Positions 27,300 through 36,678 of a stretch of 64,000 bases of DNA are shown here, piece after piece. This DNA is from CAYYIS01 sp964470965. GTDB lineage: Bacteria > JAAXHH01 > JABIQT01. The stretch covers positions 62,001-126,000 of the forward strand of contig CAYYIS010000007.1 in NCBI GenBank assembly GCA_964470965.1, written 5' to 3'. Under the pieces are notes generated by a model. The model did no database searches and was not told the DNA's origin. It worked only from the letters and a program-made list of their open reading frames with translations. The stretch's first letter is position 1; every line of letters begins with the position of its first letter. Made by a program: the position numbers and the translations under genes.

Positions 27300-28250
27300 T
27301 CATCGCTCAAACGGGCGTACTGTCCAGTCTTTATTGATACCCTCGTGTGGAACAAGTTTTTCTCGCCGTTCCCATTCCGGCGGTGTTAGGTGAGACCCAA
27401 CACCGAACGGGCGATCCCCGTTTAAGGTGATGCGCTCCATGCGGCGACGTTGCGGGTAGTAGTCGTGCACCGCGTAATGTTGAACGGATCTGTTGTCCCA
27501 GAACGCCAGCATATCAGGTTCCCAGCTAAGCCGAAGCTGGAATTCAGGTATTTCCGCCTGGTGAAATAGAATGTCCAGTATCCCCCTGCTTTCTCTTTCA
27601 TTCATCCCATTGATGGCGATCGTGAATTGAGGATTGACGAAGAGAACTTTTCGTCCTGTCACAGGATGTATCCGGACTACGGGATGGGAAGGGTTGGGAT
27701 ACATAGCCTCCATCTCCCGAAGTTTCTTCCTGGAAGAATCAGTGTTGGAAAAGAGACTGCGAAACGGTTTAAAATCATGTACCGCTTTAATATCCGATAC
27801 AAAGGCCTGCATCCGGTCGCTGAGTCCTTCGAACGCGGCTGTCATGCTGGCGAACATCGTATCACCCCCGAGGTCCGGCGTGATTACAGCACGTAAAATG
27901 GTGCCCATGGGCGGTTCTTCACGAAATGTTTCGTCACTGTGCCACACGTCCGACAGCCGCGGTGGATTGTTCTTATCGTTGTCGAGAACGATCAGCTCCG
28001 GCATATCCGCCAGGTTTGGGGAAAATGGATGGATAGTGGGATCACCGAACCGTTTACCAAACGCGATCTGTTGTTTTGCCGTGATGTTCTGACCACGGAA
28101 TACGATAATCTCGTGTTCCATCAATGCGGTGAGAATTGCCTCGAATGTTTTGTCGTCCAGCGGTTTGCTGAGATCAACCCCGTGAATCTCAGCGCCCAGG
28201 TATGGAGTAATCGGTGCTATCCCTATATGAGTACTCAAACCTGTCTCCAT
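27300..28250 (-). CDS. TauD/TfdA family Fe(II)/2-oxoglutarate dioxygenase
   Basis: 316-residue non-haem iron dioxygenase. The facial triad is visible as H104/D106 in VWHSDETF and a distal His in WDNRSVQHYAVHDY near residue 265, followed by the 2-oxoglutarate-binding Arg in RRRMERITLNG. N-terminal PLGAEIHGVDLSKPL is typical of taurine or 2,4-D dioxygenases. The substrate may be a sulfonate, a carnitine-like amine or an aryloxy acid; context does not decide. It lies downstream of the MetE-like gene on the same strand, 399 bases away. Confidence 0.88.
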   Translation of the reverse strand: METGLSTHIGIAPITPYLGAEIHGVDLSKPLDDKTFEAILTALMEHEIIVFRGQNITAKQQIAFGKRFGDPTIHPFSPNLADMPELIVLDNDKNNPPRLSDVWHSDETFREEPPMGTILRAVITPDLGGDTMFASMTAAFEGLSDRMQAFVSDIKAVHDFKPFRSLFSNTDSSRKKLREMEAMYPNPSHPVVRIHPVTGRKVLFVNPQFTIAINGMNERESRGILDILFHQAEIPEFQLRLSWEPDMLAFWDNRSVQHYAVHDYYPQRRRMERITLNGDRPFGVGSHLTPPEWERREKLVPHEGINKDWTVRPFER

Positions 28251-28649
28251 TTCCTGTTGATTGCCAACGCATTGTATTCTTTATTCACACCGCTCCTCAA
28301 AGACGATTGCCGTCGTGGACAATCTATATTTAGTTTGATCACCCGAACGGTTGTTCCGGTGGCGGTCCGTCCCGTGATGCGGCCGGCCTTCAGAACCGGA
28401 AAGATACGGGATCGGGTGGCGTCACCAACCCATTTCAGTCAGGAGTCCATATGGTGTCTACTCTAAACTCGATCTGCTCGAACACAGTTCATTCAGCGGT
28501 CGCGGCCACGCATTTTCAATAACACGAAATTTCGAATATTCACTTGGAACGTCGAGATCGGAATTCGCGAGATAGTGCAGGCAACGGTGTAAGCCTTTGC
28601 CGGGGTATGGATACCCCCTGCAGGTATTCGTTTTCGTTAAGTTCCTTTT
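28251..28649. other. Gene-free spacer
   Basis: 399 bases without a convincing frame. A short GC hairpin (GGGGTA/TACCCC, 28602-28617) lies 33 bases after the MetE-like stop but has no T run. Confidence 0.4.
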
Positions 28650-29657
28650 TTAGATGCGTCCGAGACATAGATTTCTACCTTCTACCAGTACACTCATTTT
28701 TCGGTCTGCCACGCTGCGGGGCAGCATCCAGAAACCGCAGTCGGGATGTACCCACTTTATTTTTTCCTCACCCAGCATCTCGATGGATTTCTCGATGCGC
28801 CGGGCAACCTCCTCCGGCGTTTCCACTTCGTTGTTCTTGATGTCTATCACCCCGATACCAAGTGCGATATCGTCCCTAAGATCCTTGAATATTTCCAGTT
28901 CATCGTATCCGCGCCGGGCGAATTCCAGGACCAGATGATCCACATCCAGCGCATTGAGGAACGGTAGCAGATCCTGCCACAGGCCGGACTGTATGGACTG
29001 TCCACCGTAGTTCCCGAAACACAGGTGTAATCCCTTGCCGCCCTTTACTGCACCCAATACGTGATTAATCGGTTCATGGGCCCAGCCCGCATCCTCCGGA
29101 TGGCCGGTTAAATTGGCTTCATCCACTTGAATGATCGGGGCGTCGATGTCCGCAACCTGCCTTCTCAGTACTTCGGCGATGTCCATGGTCATGGTGTAAA
29201 GGTCGCCGTAGTGCTCGTCAACTAGAGTTTTGGCCAGCATGTAGGGTGCAGTAATCGTAAATTTCACAGGATTTGCGGTCAGCGATTTTACGAACGACCA
29301 GGCACGGGGCAGATTGAGGCTTCCTTCGCCGATTCTGTCCCGTACGATACCGGCTGGCTGCGTCCTGAAAGACATGCCTTCCTTGGCGTGAAACGCGGCC
29401 AGCTCTTCGCGGCTAACCTGCGTTTTGATGCCCGACATGGGGCGTATGAAGTACTCTATCATACCATTGGTCTCGGGATGACTTATGTCGAAACGGGACA
29501 GTTCGCCGTCGACCAGTACGTCTAGGCCGGCCAGCTCCTGTGTCTTGAGAATGACCATGACGGCGTCGCGCAGGTTGGGTGTGGACGGATACGCCGCCAG
29601 CCAGGAAGGTACCGGATAACTGCCGACGACGGTGGTTTTAATATCAGGATCCGACAT
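28650..29657 (-). CDS. Cobalamin-independent methionine synthase (MetE C-terminal) family protein
   Basis: 335-residue TIM-barrel protein related to the catalytic half of MetE. The zinc ligands are all present: H211 and C213 (LHLCFGNYGG), E245 (VLEFARRG) and C307 (HPDCGFWML). It lacks the N-terminal half of full-length MetE (about 750 residues), as in core MetE-like or archaeal-type proteins. It probably transfers a methyl group to a thiol, using a methyl-corrinoid or methylated tetrahydrofolate donor not identified here. The N-terminal TTVVGSYPVPSWL is typical. It starts next to an unusual inverted-repeat promoter region. Confidence 0.85.
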   Translation of the reverse strand: MSDPDIKTTVVGSYPVPSWLAAYPSTPNLRDAVMVILKTQELAGLDVLVDGELSRFDISHPETNGMIEYFIRPMSGIKTQVSREELAAFHAKEGMSFRTQPAGIVRDRIGEGSLNLPRAWSFVKSLTANPVKFTITAPYMLAKTLVDEHYGDLYTMTMDIAEVLRRQVADIDAPIIQVDEANLTGHPEDAGWAHEPINHVLGAVKGGKGLHLCFGNYGGQSIQSGLWQDLLPFLNALDVDHLVLEFARRGYDELEIFKDLRDDIALGIGVIDIKNNEVETPEEVARRIEKSIEMLGEEKIKWVHPDCGFWMLPRSVADRKMSVLVEGRNLCLGRI

Positions 29658-29697
29658 TTCAAATGCTCCTCGAACTTGTGAAAATGATTGATGAATC

Positions 29698-29759
29698 TAT
29701 TATAGTGTGTGCCCAGTCTCAATTTGACTTATACTGAGCACACACATAATATAAGTCAA
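29698..29759. repeat. Two overlapping inverted repeats in the divergent promoter region
   Basis: Repeat 1 pairs TATTATAGTGTGTGCCCAGT (29698-29717) with its near-perfect complement at 29733-29751. Repeat 2 pairs TTGACTTAT (29724-29732) with ATAAGTCAA (29751-29759). The two structures are mutually exclusive. They sit between the MetE-like gene (-) and the enolase-superfamily gene (+) and overlap a candidate promoter, so they look like operator sites. Confidence 0.6.
29724..29752 (+). promoter_or_regulatory. Candidate promoter toward the enolase-superfamily gene
   Basis: TTGACT (29724-29729) and TAATAT (29747-29752) with 17-base spacing on the plus strand. Both arms of the second inverted repeat coincide with these boxes. 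On the minus strand TATAAT occurs at 29704-29699, so promoters may diverge from here. Confidence 0.4.
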
Positions 29760-30072
29760 TCGCAAAATTCCGGCTGTGCCTGAAAAGAAAGTTGCAGAAA
29801 ATGTCATGGTCCCCGTTAGGTAGAGAAACGGATGGACAGGATACAGATAAAACTCATCAGGCGCTATCTATTATAGGATGGTCTGTCCGGGATGCCGGAA
29901 AGGGATATACATTGGGGCGCCAGCATGGTAAACCTGGTTTTGCAAAGCGTTCTGGCGATGCGATCAAACAGGGTCTCAAAGAGGTCCTGCGCCAAACCGG
30001 TCGGCACGGAATGCACAATGACTGGTTCGCCTTTTAACGGTGTCGTCAGATTATTAAGGGGATTGAATTATT
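29760..30072 (+). other. Leader or spacer upstream of the enolase-superfamily gene
   Basis: About 310 bases. Open frames exist but nothing recognisable. If the promoter at 29724 is used the leader would be about 310 bases long. Confidence 0.35.
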
Positions 30073-31200
30073 ATGTACATTACAGGTGTAAAAGCATTTG
30101 CGTTACGTTTGCAGGATGACCATACAGAAGAGCCGGCCTATTCAATAGCGGCGGGCGAACGACGAGCCTATAAATCCCGGTTTCACGAAACGATGGTCGT
30201 GCGCATAGAAACGGATGAGGGTATTGTCGGCTATGGGGAGGGGCAGAGCCCGATCTCTCCCCTAACTACAAAAACGATCGTGGAAGACCTGTGCAGTCCC
30301 ATATTAATGGGGGCGGATCCGTTCGACACAGGCCATCTCTGGCACCGCATGTTCAGTTCCATGAGGGAACGGGGCCATTCGACGGGATTTTTTGTAGACG
30401 CCCTGGCCGCCTGCGATATCGCCTTGTGGGATATTATAGGTAAAACGACTGGTAGACCTGTACACAAGCTCCTTGGCGGACGGTATAGGGACCGGATAAA
30501 ACTGTATGCGGGGTGCGCGGGGGAAGATCCGTCCGCCGTCGCCGCTCAAGCCGCCAAACTAATTGGACAGGGGTATGAAGGGCTGAAATTATCATTAAGA
30601 TCGCCGCGAAATCATATCCTGTCCGTCGTGTCCGCGGTCCGGGAATGCGTAGGATCGGAAATAGCCCTTATGGTGGATGTTCACACCGTGTACAGCGTAT
30701 CGGAGGCTATCCAACTAGGGCGTGGTCTCGAGAAGCTGGACGCTTTCTGGCTGGAGGCGCCCACCGTACCTGAGGATATTCAGGGCTGTGCGGAGATCTG
30801 CCGGGCCCTGGATCTGCAGGTAGCCGCAGGTGAGTGGAGCCGCACCCGGTTCGAGATGCGTGAGGCATTTGAACGAAGGGCTTATGATGTCGTTACACCG
30901 GATATAGGGCGCACGGGACTGTCGGAAGGTATGCGGATAGCCACGTTGGCGGAAACCTACAACATACCGGTTTCTCCTCATATCGGCGGAGGCGGAATTC
31001 TGGCCATTGCCGCGACCATTCAGTTTTCGGCCGCTATCCCCGGGTTTCTGATCATGGAGCACGGGCATGAAGTGCACGCCTACCGGTCACAGATTGCCCG
31101 TCGGGCTCCGCGGCCGGATGACGGTGCTTTCATACTCGATGATACCCCTGGACTGGGGGTGGACATCGATGAAGATGCGCTGCGCAGATACGCGCTCTGA
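30073..31200 (+). CDS. Mandelate racemase/muconate lactonising enzyme family protein
   Basis: 375-residue enolase-superfamily enzyme that abstracts a proton alpha to a carboxylate. Seen: the capping domain, then barrel residues: LKLS where the KxK dyad is expected (second Lys replaced by Ser), metal ligands in MVDVHT (Asp), FWLEAPT (Glu) and AAGEWSR (Glu), and a His in SPHIGGGG as the opposite-face base. Loss of the second Lys with retained His fits an acid-sugar dehydratase more than a racemase, but this is inference. It lies divergent from the MetE-like gene across paired inverted repeats. Confidence 0.85.
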   Translation: MYITGVKAFALRLQDDHTEEPAYSIAAGERRAYKSRFHETMVVRIETDEGIVGYGEGQSPISPLTTKTIVEDLCSPILMGADPFDTGHLWHRMFSSMRERGHSTGFFVDALAACDIALWDIIGKTTGRPVHKLLGGRYRDRIKLYAGCAGEDPSAVAAQAAKLIGQGYEGLKLSLRSPRNHILSVVSAVRECVGSEIALMVDVHTVYSVSEAIQLGRGLEKLDAFWLEAPTVPEDIQGCAEICRALDLQVAAGEWSRTRFEMREAFERRAYDVVTPDIGRTGLSEGMRIATLAETYNIPVSPHIGGGGILAIAATIQFSAAIPGFLIMEHGHEVHAYRSQIARRAPRPDDGAFILDDTPGLGVDIDEDALRRYAL

Positions 31201-31505
31201 GCAGCCATGTGGTTGAGCCGCATCTCGTTTTCCACAGAAATAGCCGCCGATACCTTTTTAATATACGAAGGTCCCCGCGGCATCGTGAATCTCTCCCCCA
31301 ATACAAACGAAGATAATTCTCCAAATTGGAAGGCCCGGGGGAAAACCCAGGGGGGTTACCACCTACCTCGAGCACGCATGAATCGGTGAGGCATATAGAA
31401 AGAGGATATTCTGAAAAAACATTTAGAGTCACCCGGTTTCCTGGTGAAAGAAATGCCGGAGTGGCCCATCTTCATGGTTGCCGAGCCGGTTGAACCAAGA
31501 TCGTA
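31201..31505 (+). other. Gene-free spacer
   Basis: 305 bases between the enolase-superfamily gene and the ankyrin gene. Nothing recognisable seen. Confidence 0.4.
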
Positions 31506-32582
31506 ATGGAGAAAACATTGGGTCAAAATATACAGATGCTTACCCGTGCCGCACGGTTGGGAGACATGGAACAGGTGACAGCCATTCTCAAGGAAACGCC
31601 CGGTGCCGCCGAAGACTGGCAGCCGCTCATGACCGCCGCATTCGAAGGCCACGCCGCTGTCGTTAAACTCCTGCTGGAGCATGGCGCGAACCCTGATGCG
31701 TTAAGCAAGAACAACTACCGACACCGGCCGCTGCATCGGGTGCTGGAACACAAGAAGACCATTCCAAAAGGCCCTCATCATGTAGAGACAGTCCAGGTCC
31801 TGCTGGATTTTGGTGCCAGTCTCACCTCGCGCGGTGGTCACTCCCGGATGACGCCCCTCTGCCTGGCTGCAGTAGGCGGCGAGACGCAGTTTATTCCCCT
31901 GCTGCAGAAGTATATTGAGGAGTCGGATATCTTCAGCGCGTCGGTCATGGGGGACTTAGAGCGCGTGAGGGAGATACTTCACGAGGATCCGTCTCTGACC
32001 AACGCAACCGATGAAAACAACTGGCGGCCGTTGAATTATTGCACCGCTTCAAAGTTGGGCCGGGATGATCCGGACAAAGCCGCGCAACTGGAATCCGTCG
32101 CCCGATTACTCATTGAACGCGGGGCAGACCTTGATGCGTCGCCGCCGGCTCTGGCCTCAGCCGTGGGCAATCCGCTGATGATGACGCTCTTTCTGAAGCT
32201 GGGTGCGGACCCGAACCACGGTTTAATCAATGCGTTGTGGCAGGGAAATTTCGACGCGGCGGAACAGTTGCTGGCATCCGGAGCCGACATTCGGCGCCCT
32301 GTCGTGGACGATACCTTCAGTGAACTGGTGCAGTATGGCATGTATCGGATGGCGGAGTTCCTGGTCGATCGTGGCGCAAACATCAACGCCGTCGATGATC
32401 ACCGGGGACGGACACCGCTCCACTGGGCCGCGGTTCGTGGCGCCAGCAGTAAGTTCGTCCAGTATCTGGTCGATCACGGCGCTGATCCAAAAAAAAGGGA
32501 TTCAGGAGAACTGACGCCGCTGGATCTTGCCAAGGAAAAAGGGCGTAGTAAACTGGTGGAGCTCCTATCAGTTCCAGAATAA
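31506..32582 (+). CDS. Ankyrin-repeat protein
   Basis: 358 residues built from 33-residue ankyrin repeats recognisable by PLMTAAFEGHAAVVKLLLEHGANPD, TPLCLAAVGG, LLIERGADLD, FLVDRGANINAVDDHRGRTPLHWAAVRG and a final YLVDHGADPKKRDS. No signal peptide or enzyme domain is visible, so it is probably a cytosolic protein-binding scaffold. One degenerate repeat region in the middle (residues about 200-270). The ribosome-binding site before the ATG is weak. Partner unknown; the neighbours give no clue. Confidence 0.85.
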   Translation: MEKTLGQNIQMLTRAARLGDMEQVTAILKETPGAAEDWQPLMTAAFEGHAAVVKLLLEHGANPDALSKNNYRHRPLHRVLEHKKTIPKGPHHVETVQVLLDFGASLTSRGGHSRMTPLCLAAVGGETQFIPLLQKYIEESDIFSASVMGDLERVREILHEDPSLTNATDENNWRPLNYCTASKLGRDDPDKAAQLESVARLLIERGADLDASPPALASAVGNPLMMTLFLKLGADPNHGLINALWQGNFDAAEQLLASGADIRRPVVDDTFSELVQYGMYRMAEFLVDRGANINAVDDHRGRTPLHWAAVRGASSKFVQYLVDHGADPKKRDSGELTPLDLAKEKGRSKLVELLSVPE

Positions 32583-32766
32583 GGATCCGATGTTCTGCGA
32601 GATGCCCAACTTTAGTGCGCAATGAGATGCTCCAGCCATTGTAGCGGGATTTCCGAAATCTCCAGAACAGGCGCTGATTGCCCGACCGCTCAAGGCCGGT
32701 GAGGAAGCCCCGGAAATGTCCGAGGTAAGATTGCCTCCGAATTTCCTTTTCCGCATGCGTGGACAG

Positions 32767-34053
32767 TTATCGTCCGGCAAGGATTCTGACGATTGCCCTC
32801 CTCAAAATCGCCTCCGAGGCACCAGACACGAAGGCGTCCACAGGTTCGTAGCCTCCTTCTAAAAAGGAGCGCTCAAGCGTAATATATCCGGTACCTAGAT
32901 CGCCGTAGCCGGCTACGGCCACAAAAGCGTCGGGACGGACTGCCTGCGCATGTAGCTGGTATTCTATGAACGTCTCACCCGGAAGGTGAACGATCGCAAC
33001 CCGGTCGTTGAGGTGCAGGCAGGTAAGCGGGATCGGTTCTTCCCGACGCCGGAGGTAGGCCAGAATCAGCGCAGCCTTGCTGCGGATTTTAGCAGATCCG
33101 GTTTCTCTTCGGATCTGGGTCAGGAGCGATTCTTCTTCAAGATCTTCCCTCGGCGGCAGGCATGCTTCTTCTACAACCCAGCGTAACGAGTCGATCTTCT
33201 GTCGCTCCATGGTAGCTTCGGAAGCAGCCATGGCATCATGAATTCGCCTTGTGAACAGTTCGCGATTGTCGTCAACCCCGTCGTTGTACTTTCCCGCGGT
33301 GATATTGCCGGCACCACCGGTAAAATAGAGGTGCCGTACGCCGTGTTCCAGGGCCCGGCGATTCCGCGCCAGTCCGACGAATTCGGGTGTTACGACACCC
33401 GTGCCGTCCATACTGGTAGGGTGTACCGCGTAGTAGTGGAGGAATGCAAGAGGACCGCCTCCGTTCCAGAACCCGATCGTCTTCATAATGGGGTCGATCA
33501 GTCCTTCGGGTTCTGCGCGAACCGCCGGATCTGCGGTTTTAGTCCACCGCACAGCTTTGACCTTTCCGTCGGCACCCATCACCCGTCGGTTGGAAGCGAT
33601 GCGATCGACCCGGGCTTCTCCGACGCCGATCTCTGTACAGGGCTGCTGAGAAAGCATCGCGCCCCGAGCCGCTTCGGCCGCCTGTGCGCGGACCCGCTCC
33701 GCCCAGTCGCCGGCCATAATGACACCGGGCCACCCGTGGGCATCGAGGATATCCTGGGCGTCCCGATCGGCCCATGGCGTGTCGTGGGCGTGGATACAGT
33801 GAACCGCCACCCGTTCAGGCGTGGTCTTGACGGCTTCGGCCAGGTCCACCCGCCAGCGGCGGTAGTCGCCGTTACTCAGCTCGGCCCAGTCTAGGGCGCA
33901 CAGCACGATCGGCGGCTCTCCCTCCGGCACCAGTACCACCCCCAGCGCCGAAAGCGGGTCGCTGACAGCCGTGACCGGCGGATACCAACCAGCGCATAAG
34001 GGATGACCGATGGGTGGTGTAATATCGGATTGGAAGGTAGCCAGGTGTAACAT
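32767..34053 (-). CDS. Ceramidase-like N-terminal domain protein
   Basis: 428 residues resembling the N-terminal domain of neutral/alkaline non-lysosomal ceramidases (PF04734), which occurs alone in many Poribacteria and planctomycetes. Seen: the opening TFQSDITPPIGHPL, a VLCALDWAEL segment, zinc-site His in VAVHCIHAHDTPW, the second His-rich HYYAVHPTSM and the GGAGNITAGKYN loop. The usual THTHSG motif reads HCIHAHDT, so the activity on ceramide is doubtful; an alkaline hydrolase on other substrates is possible. No signal peptide is evident. Convergent with the ankyrin gene. Confidence 0.75.
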   Translation of the reverse strand: MLHLATFQSDITPPIGHPLCAGWYPPVTAVSDPLSALGVVLVPEGEPPIVLCALDWAELSNGDYRRWRVDLAEAVKTTPERVAVHCIHAHDTPWADRDAQDILDAHGWPGVIMAGDWAERVRAQAAEAARGAMLSQQPCTEIGVGEARVDRIASNRRVMGADGKVKAVRWTKTADPAVRAEPEGLIDPIMKTIGFWNGGGPLAFLHYYAVHPTSMDGTGVVTPEFVGLARNRRALEHGVRHLYFTGGAGNITAGKYNDGVDDNRELFTRRIHDAMAASEATMERQKIDSLRWVVEEACLPPREDLEEESLLTQIRRETGSAKIRSKAALILAYLRRREEPIPLTCLHLNDRVAIVHLPGETFIEYQLHAQAVRPDAFVAVAGYGDLGTGYITLERSFLEGGYEPVDAFVSGASEAILRRAIVRILAGR

Positions 34054-34606
34054 GCCAAGTCCTTGTCTTTGTCTTATGGCATTTCAGTCCGGCTCCGGCC
34101 GGACATATAACAAAGATTTAACAGAATAGCGATTACAGTCTAACGATACGGTAATACCACTGAATAGATCTCGGATTCCATCACCCATCAAAACCAACAG
34201 GCTCGATCTCGACCGATTACGGATTGCCAACCTATTGAAAGAGACACATGGTGGCCAGAAAAACACGCCCTGCGAATTCCATTCCGGTCGGCTTTGATCG
34301 GTCGTTGACTTGAGCCTCGGCATCACATCCCATCATTTCCTAATACGTGCCAGGCTCGAACAAATGCTATGCTCCATTTACCGTGAGGCATAGTATGGAA
34401 AATGTCACGACACGCTCAAGTGAGTTCTGCCGGAACTTGCATGTACTTCGGACAGAGCGTTCGCACGGGACAGGATCCGTGTCAGAACAACAGTCGCCAT
34501 ATGGAGACAACGGGGCTGGAACAGCAGTATCTTTGTTTACACGGACGGCAGCCACGTTCAAGGGGATGTGCCAACATAAATCCTTGATGCAGCGGGCGAG
34601 GCACTT
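34054..34606. other. Gene-poor region
   Basis: About 550 bases with open frames but no recognisable protein. It may include degraded 5' parts of the SDR relic that follows. Confidence 0.35.
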
Positions 34607-34894
34607 ATGCCTCCCGCCGGTGCCCGGGACAGGGAGATGGGTCCAAATCTCACAGGTCACTATCTGCCTACCAGGGTTGTTACGCCGGTCATGGATAGCG
34701 CCCAGACTGGCGGCCAAATGGACGTCCCCCTGAAACCCCTGATTCCGGAGCGACGGAATAAAGTGGCTGCCATGATCTCCTGGGCCGCCACGGTGGAGCC
34801 AGGAGACGGTCTATACCACCCTTTTCTAGCCTCTCCGATAGCCGACTATATCTCCACAACTATAGGCATGGACGGTGGTATCCTAAAGCGGTGA
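34607..34894 (+). pseudogene. Relic of a short-chain dehydrogenase/reductase
   Basis: A 95-codon frame that joins two parts of an SDR. The first, GPNLTGHYLPTRVVTPVM, matches the NLTGxFLxTRAVLPxM helix of SDR; the last, HPFLASPIADYISTTIGMDGG, matches the C-terminal FLASxxADYITGxxxxVDGG. The region between is too short and lacks the catalytic Ser and YxxxK; the N-terminal NAD-binding half is missing. So it appears to be a decayed gene with an internal deletion. An ATG with a ribosome-binding site is not evident. Confidence 0.5.
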
Positions 34895-34906
34895 CCGTAT
34901 TGCCTG

Positions 34907-35956
34907 TCATCTCTTCAAAAGACGGATATAATCCCGGGCTACATGCAGGTCCGCCAGAGCCTCCTCCGCCTGGCTCAACGGGGTTTCTTCGCCCCTCAGT
35001 GCCTGAATGAAATGGGTGGCCTGCAACCGCATGGCGTGTGTCCACGGAAGGTGCGGTTTGATAGTCTGCGGCTGTATCCCGCCACCTGGATCCCTAAAAA
35101 ACGTCACTTTGCCCGGACGATTACTGGCAAGAGGTGCAGGCAGCTCCAACTTAACATAACCCTTTTCGAAAGCAATCAGGACTTCTTCCTGCCAGTCGAT
35201 GGTCGTATGGTACGGGGACATTTCGATTGTTCCGCTCACCCCGGATGTGCTTTGCACGGCCAGTAGGACTCCGGCGGGATCGGCGTAATCAACTCGGTAG
35301 TCCTCCCCGAGGAGAAACCGCATCAGGTTCACCTGGTGGATGTAGTAATTAACGAATGAACCGAACTGGCGCTGCGTATCTTCGTCCATATCGGCTGGCA
35401 AAGGATCCCGGGCGCCATCCGGCGCCTCCTCATCCGTGCTGATCAGTGGGTTGTCTCCACCGGCTATGAAGTCTCCAGCAGGCATCAGGATACGAATATA
35501 CCGCAGATGGCCTAACTCTCCGGTCTCTTTGAGGCGTTCGATCTCCTGACGGGCGGCCAGGCTGGCGGGGTCGCTGCGTTTGTGGTACCCCAGATAATGT
35601 CTGGCATCGCTTTGGTGCAATTCGCCCAGCAGGCGCTCCCCTGCTTCGACTGAGCACGAAAGCGGCTTTTCCGTAAACACCGGAATGCCTTTTGTAAACA
35701 GATCCGGCAGCAAGACACCGTGCACCCAGAAGGGCTGGGCCGCCACGATGCCATCCAGATCCTCGGCTTCGAGCATATCGGTATGACTCGTGTAAACACG
35801 CTCCACGCCGTAGCGCACCGCCACCAACCTTCCCAGTTCGGGACGTGCTTCAGCGATGGCCACCACGTCGCACGTGTCTAACTGTGCGTAATTCTGTAAA
35901 TGGGCGCACTGACCCATAAATCCCGTGCCCACAAACCCTAACCTCGGTTTGCCCAT
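34907..35956 (-). CDS. Gfo/Idh/MocA family oxidoreductase
   Basis: 349 residues. N-terminal Rossmann fold with LGFVGTGFMGQCAHL (residues 5-19), the EKPLSCSVEAG signature near residue 93 with its catalytic Lys, GYHKRSDPA near 121, and a C-terminal alpha/beta substrate domain with NYYIHQVNLMRFLLG containing the His usually in the active site. Members reduce or oxidise sugars, inositols or related ketoses; the substrate is undetermined. It converges on the SDR relic and ends next to a PhyH relic on the same strand. Confidence 0.88.
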   Translation of the reverse strand: MGKPRLGFVGTGFMGQCAHLQNYAQLDTCDVVAIAEARPELGRLVAVRYGVERVYTSHTDMLEAEDLDGIVAAQPFWVHGVLLPDLFTKGIPVFTEKPLSCSVEAGERLLGELHQSDARHYLGYHKRSDPASLAARQEIERLKETGELGHLRYIRILMPAGDFIAGGDNPLISTDEEAPDGARDPLPADMDEDTQRQFGSFVNYYIHQVNLMRFLLGEDYRVDYADPAGVLLAVQSTSGVSGTIEMSPYHTTIDWQEEVLIAFEKGYVKLELPAPLASNRPGKVTFFRDPGGGIQPQTIKPHLPWTHAMRLQATHFIQALRGEETPLSQAEEALADLHVARDYIRLLKR

Positions 35957-36027
35957 TGTTCCCCCTTAAAGTCGCGAGGTAATTTGCTGTCCTGTTACTT
36001 TATTCCCGGCCGATACTCATCCGAATT

Positions 36028-36452
36028 TCAGCCCGGGCACTGCTCTTCCGAAAGCCCCAGGGGCCGTCCCGTATGATAGGGGTGTCCCACCGGTGGAAAC
36101 CGCCATAGCTCACGCTGTTTGGCCGTCAGCCCGCCTATGAATTCCTGAGACAAGGATGCGACAACTCCCAGTTGGGTGTAATGCCAGAACTTTTCCCAGT
36201 AGGGTCCAGCCCGGCCGAAACTATAGCCCCAGGTAAGGCGCTGGCCATCTTTCCGAGTGTAAGCACTGGCGCTGTGCTGGGTAAAGTCAGTAAAGATGCA
36301 GGGGTGCCTGGTCTTCGTTCACGTCCCCCAGATGGATCCAGGAACCAATCTGCCCGAACGCGGGTAAATCTCCGATGCCCATGTGACCTGAAAATCGGAC
36401 GATGAGGTCGCCGGTCCGAAGCCGAAAAGCCGCTTACCTGTTCAATAACTGG
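36028..36452 (-). pseudogene. Decayed phytanoyl-CoA dioxygenase family gene
   Basis: The minus strand holds about 140 codons of a PhyH-type gene in two frames. The first part, GDLIVRFSGHMG followed by GQIGSWIHLGDVNEDQAPLHL, stops near 36295; the next frame continues RLTWGYSFGRAGPYWEKFWHY and FPPVGHPYHTGRPLGLSEEQ, the C-terminal pattern of Poribacteria PhyH proteins, ending at TGA 36028. The N-terminal third and the iron-binding HxD are absent. A frameshift with a small deletion near 36285-36297 joins the two. Confidence 0.6.
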
Positions 36453-36678
36453 ATGTCGTCAGGTACGAAAACTTATGATCTGGAGCGACTGTGAACAGGA
36501 TCCATGGAACTCCAGATGGTTCCCTGAAGGTTGAGATTTGTGTGCAAGCATCTTCGTCACCCGTATGACCTGCTGGCCGGGGTCAGGATGAAAGTTGATT
36601 TTTGGGTATTGGCAAAGACAGTAACACGCTATCCATCGGCTCATTCGATGTCAAGAATTTGTTTCCCTCTGTGTGATC
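36453..36678. other. Spacer upstream of the rhamnose/fucose-type operon
   Basis: No supported gene. Short open frames exist on the minus strand only. Confidence 0.35.
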
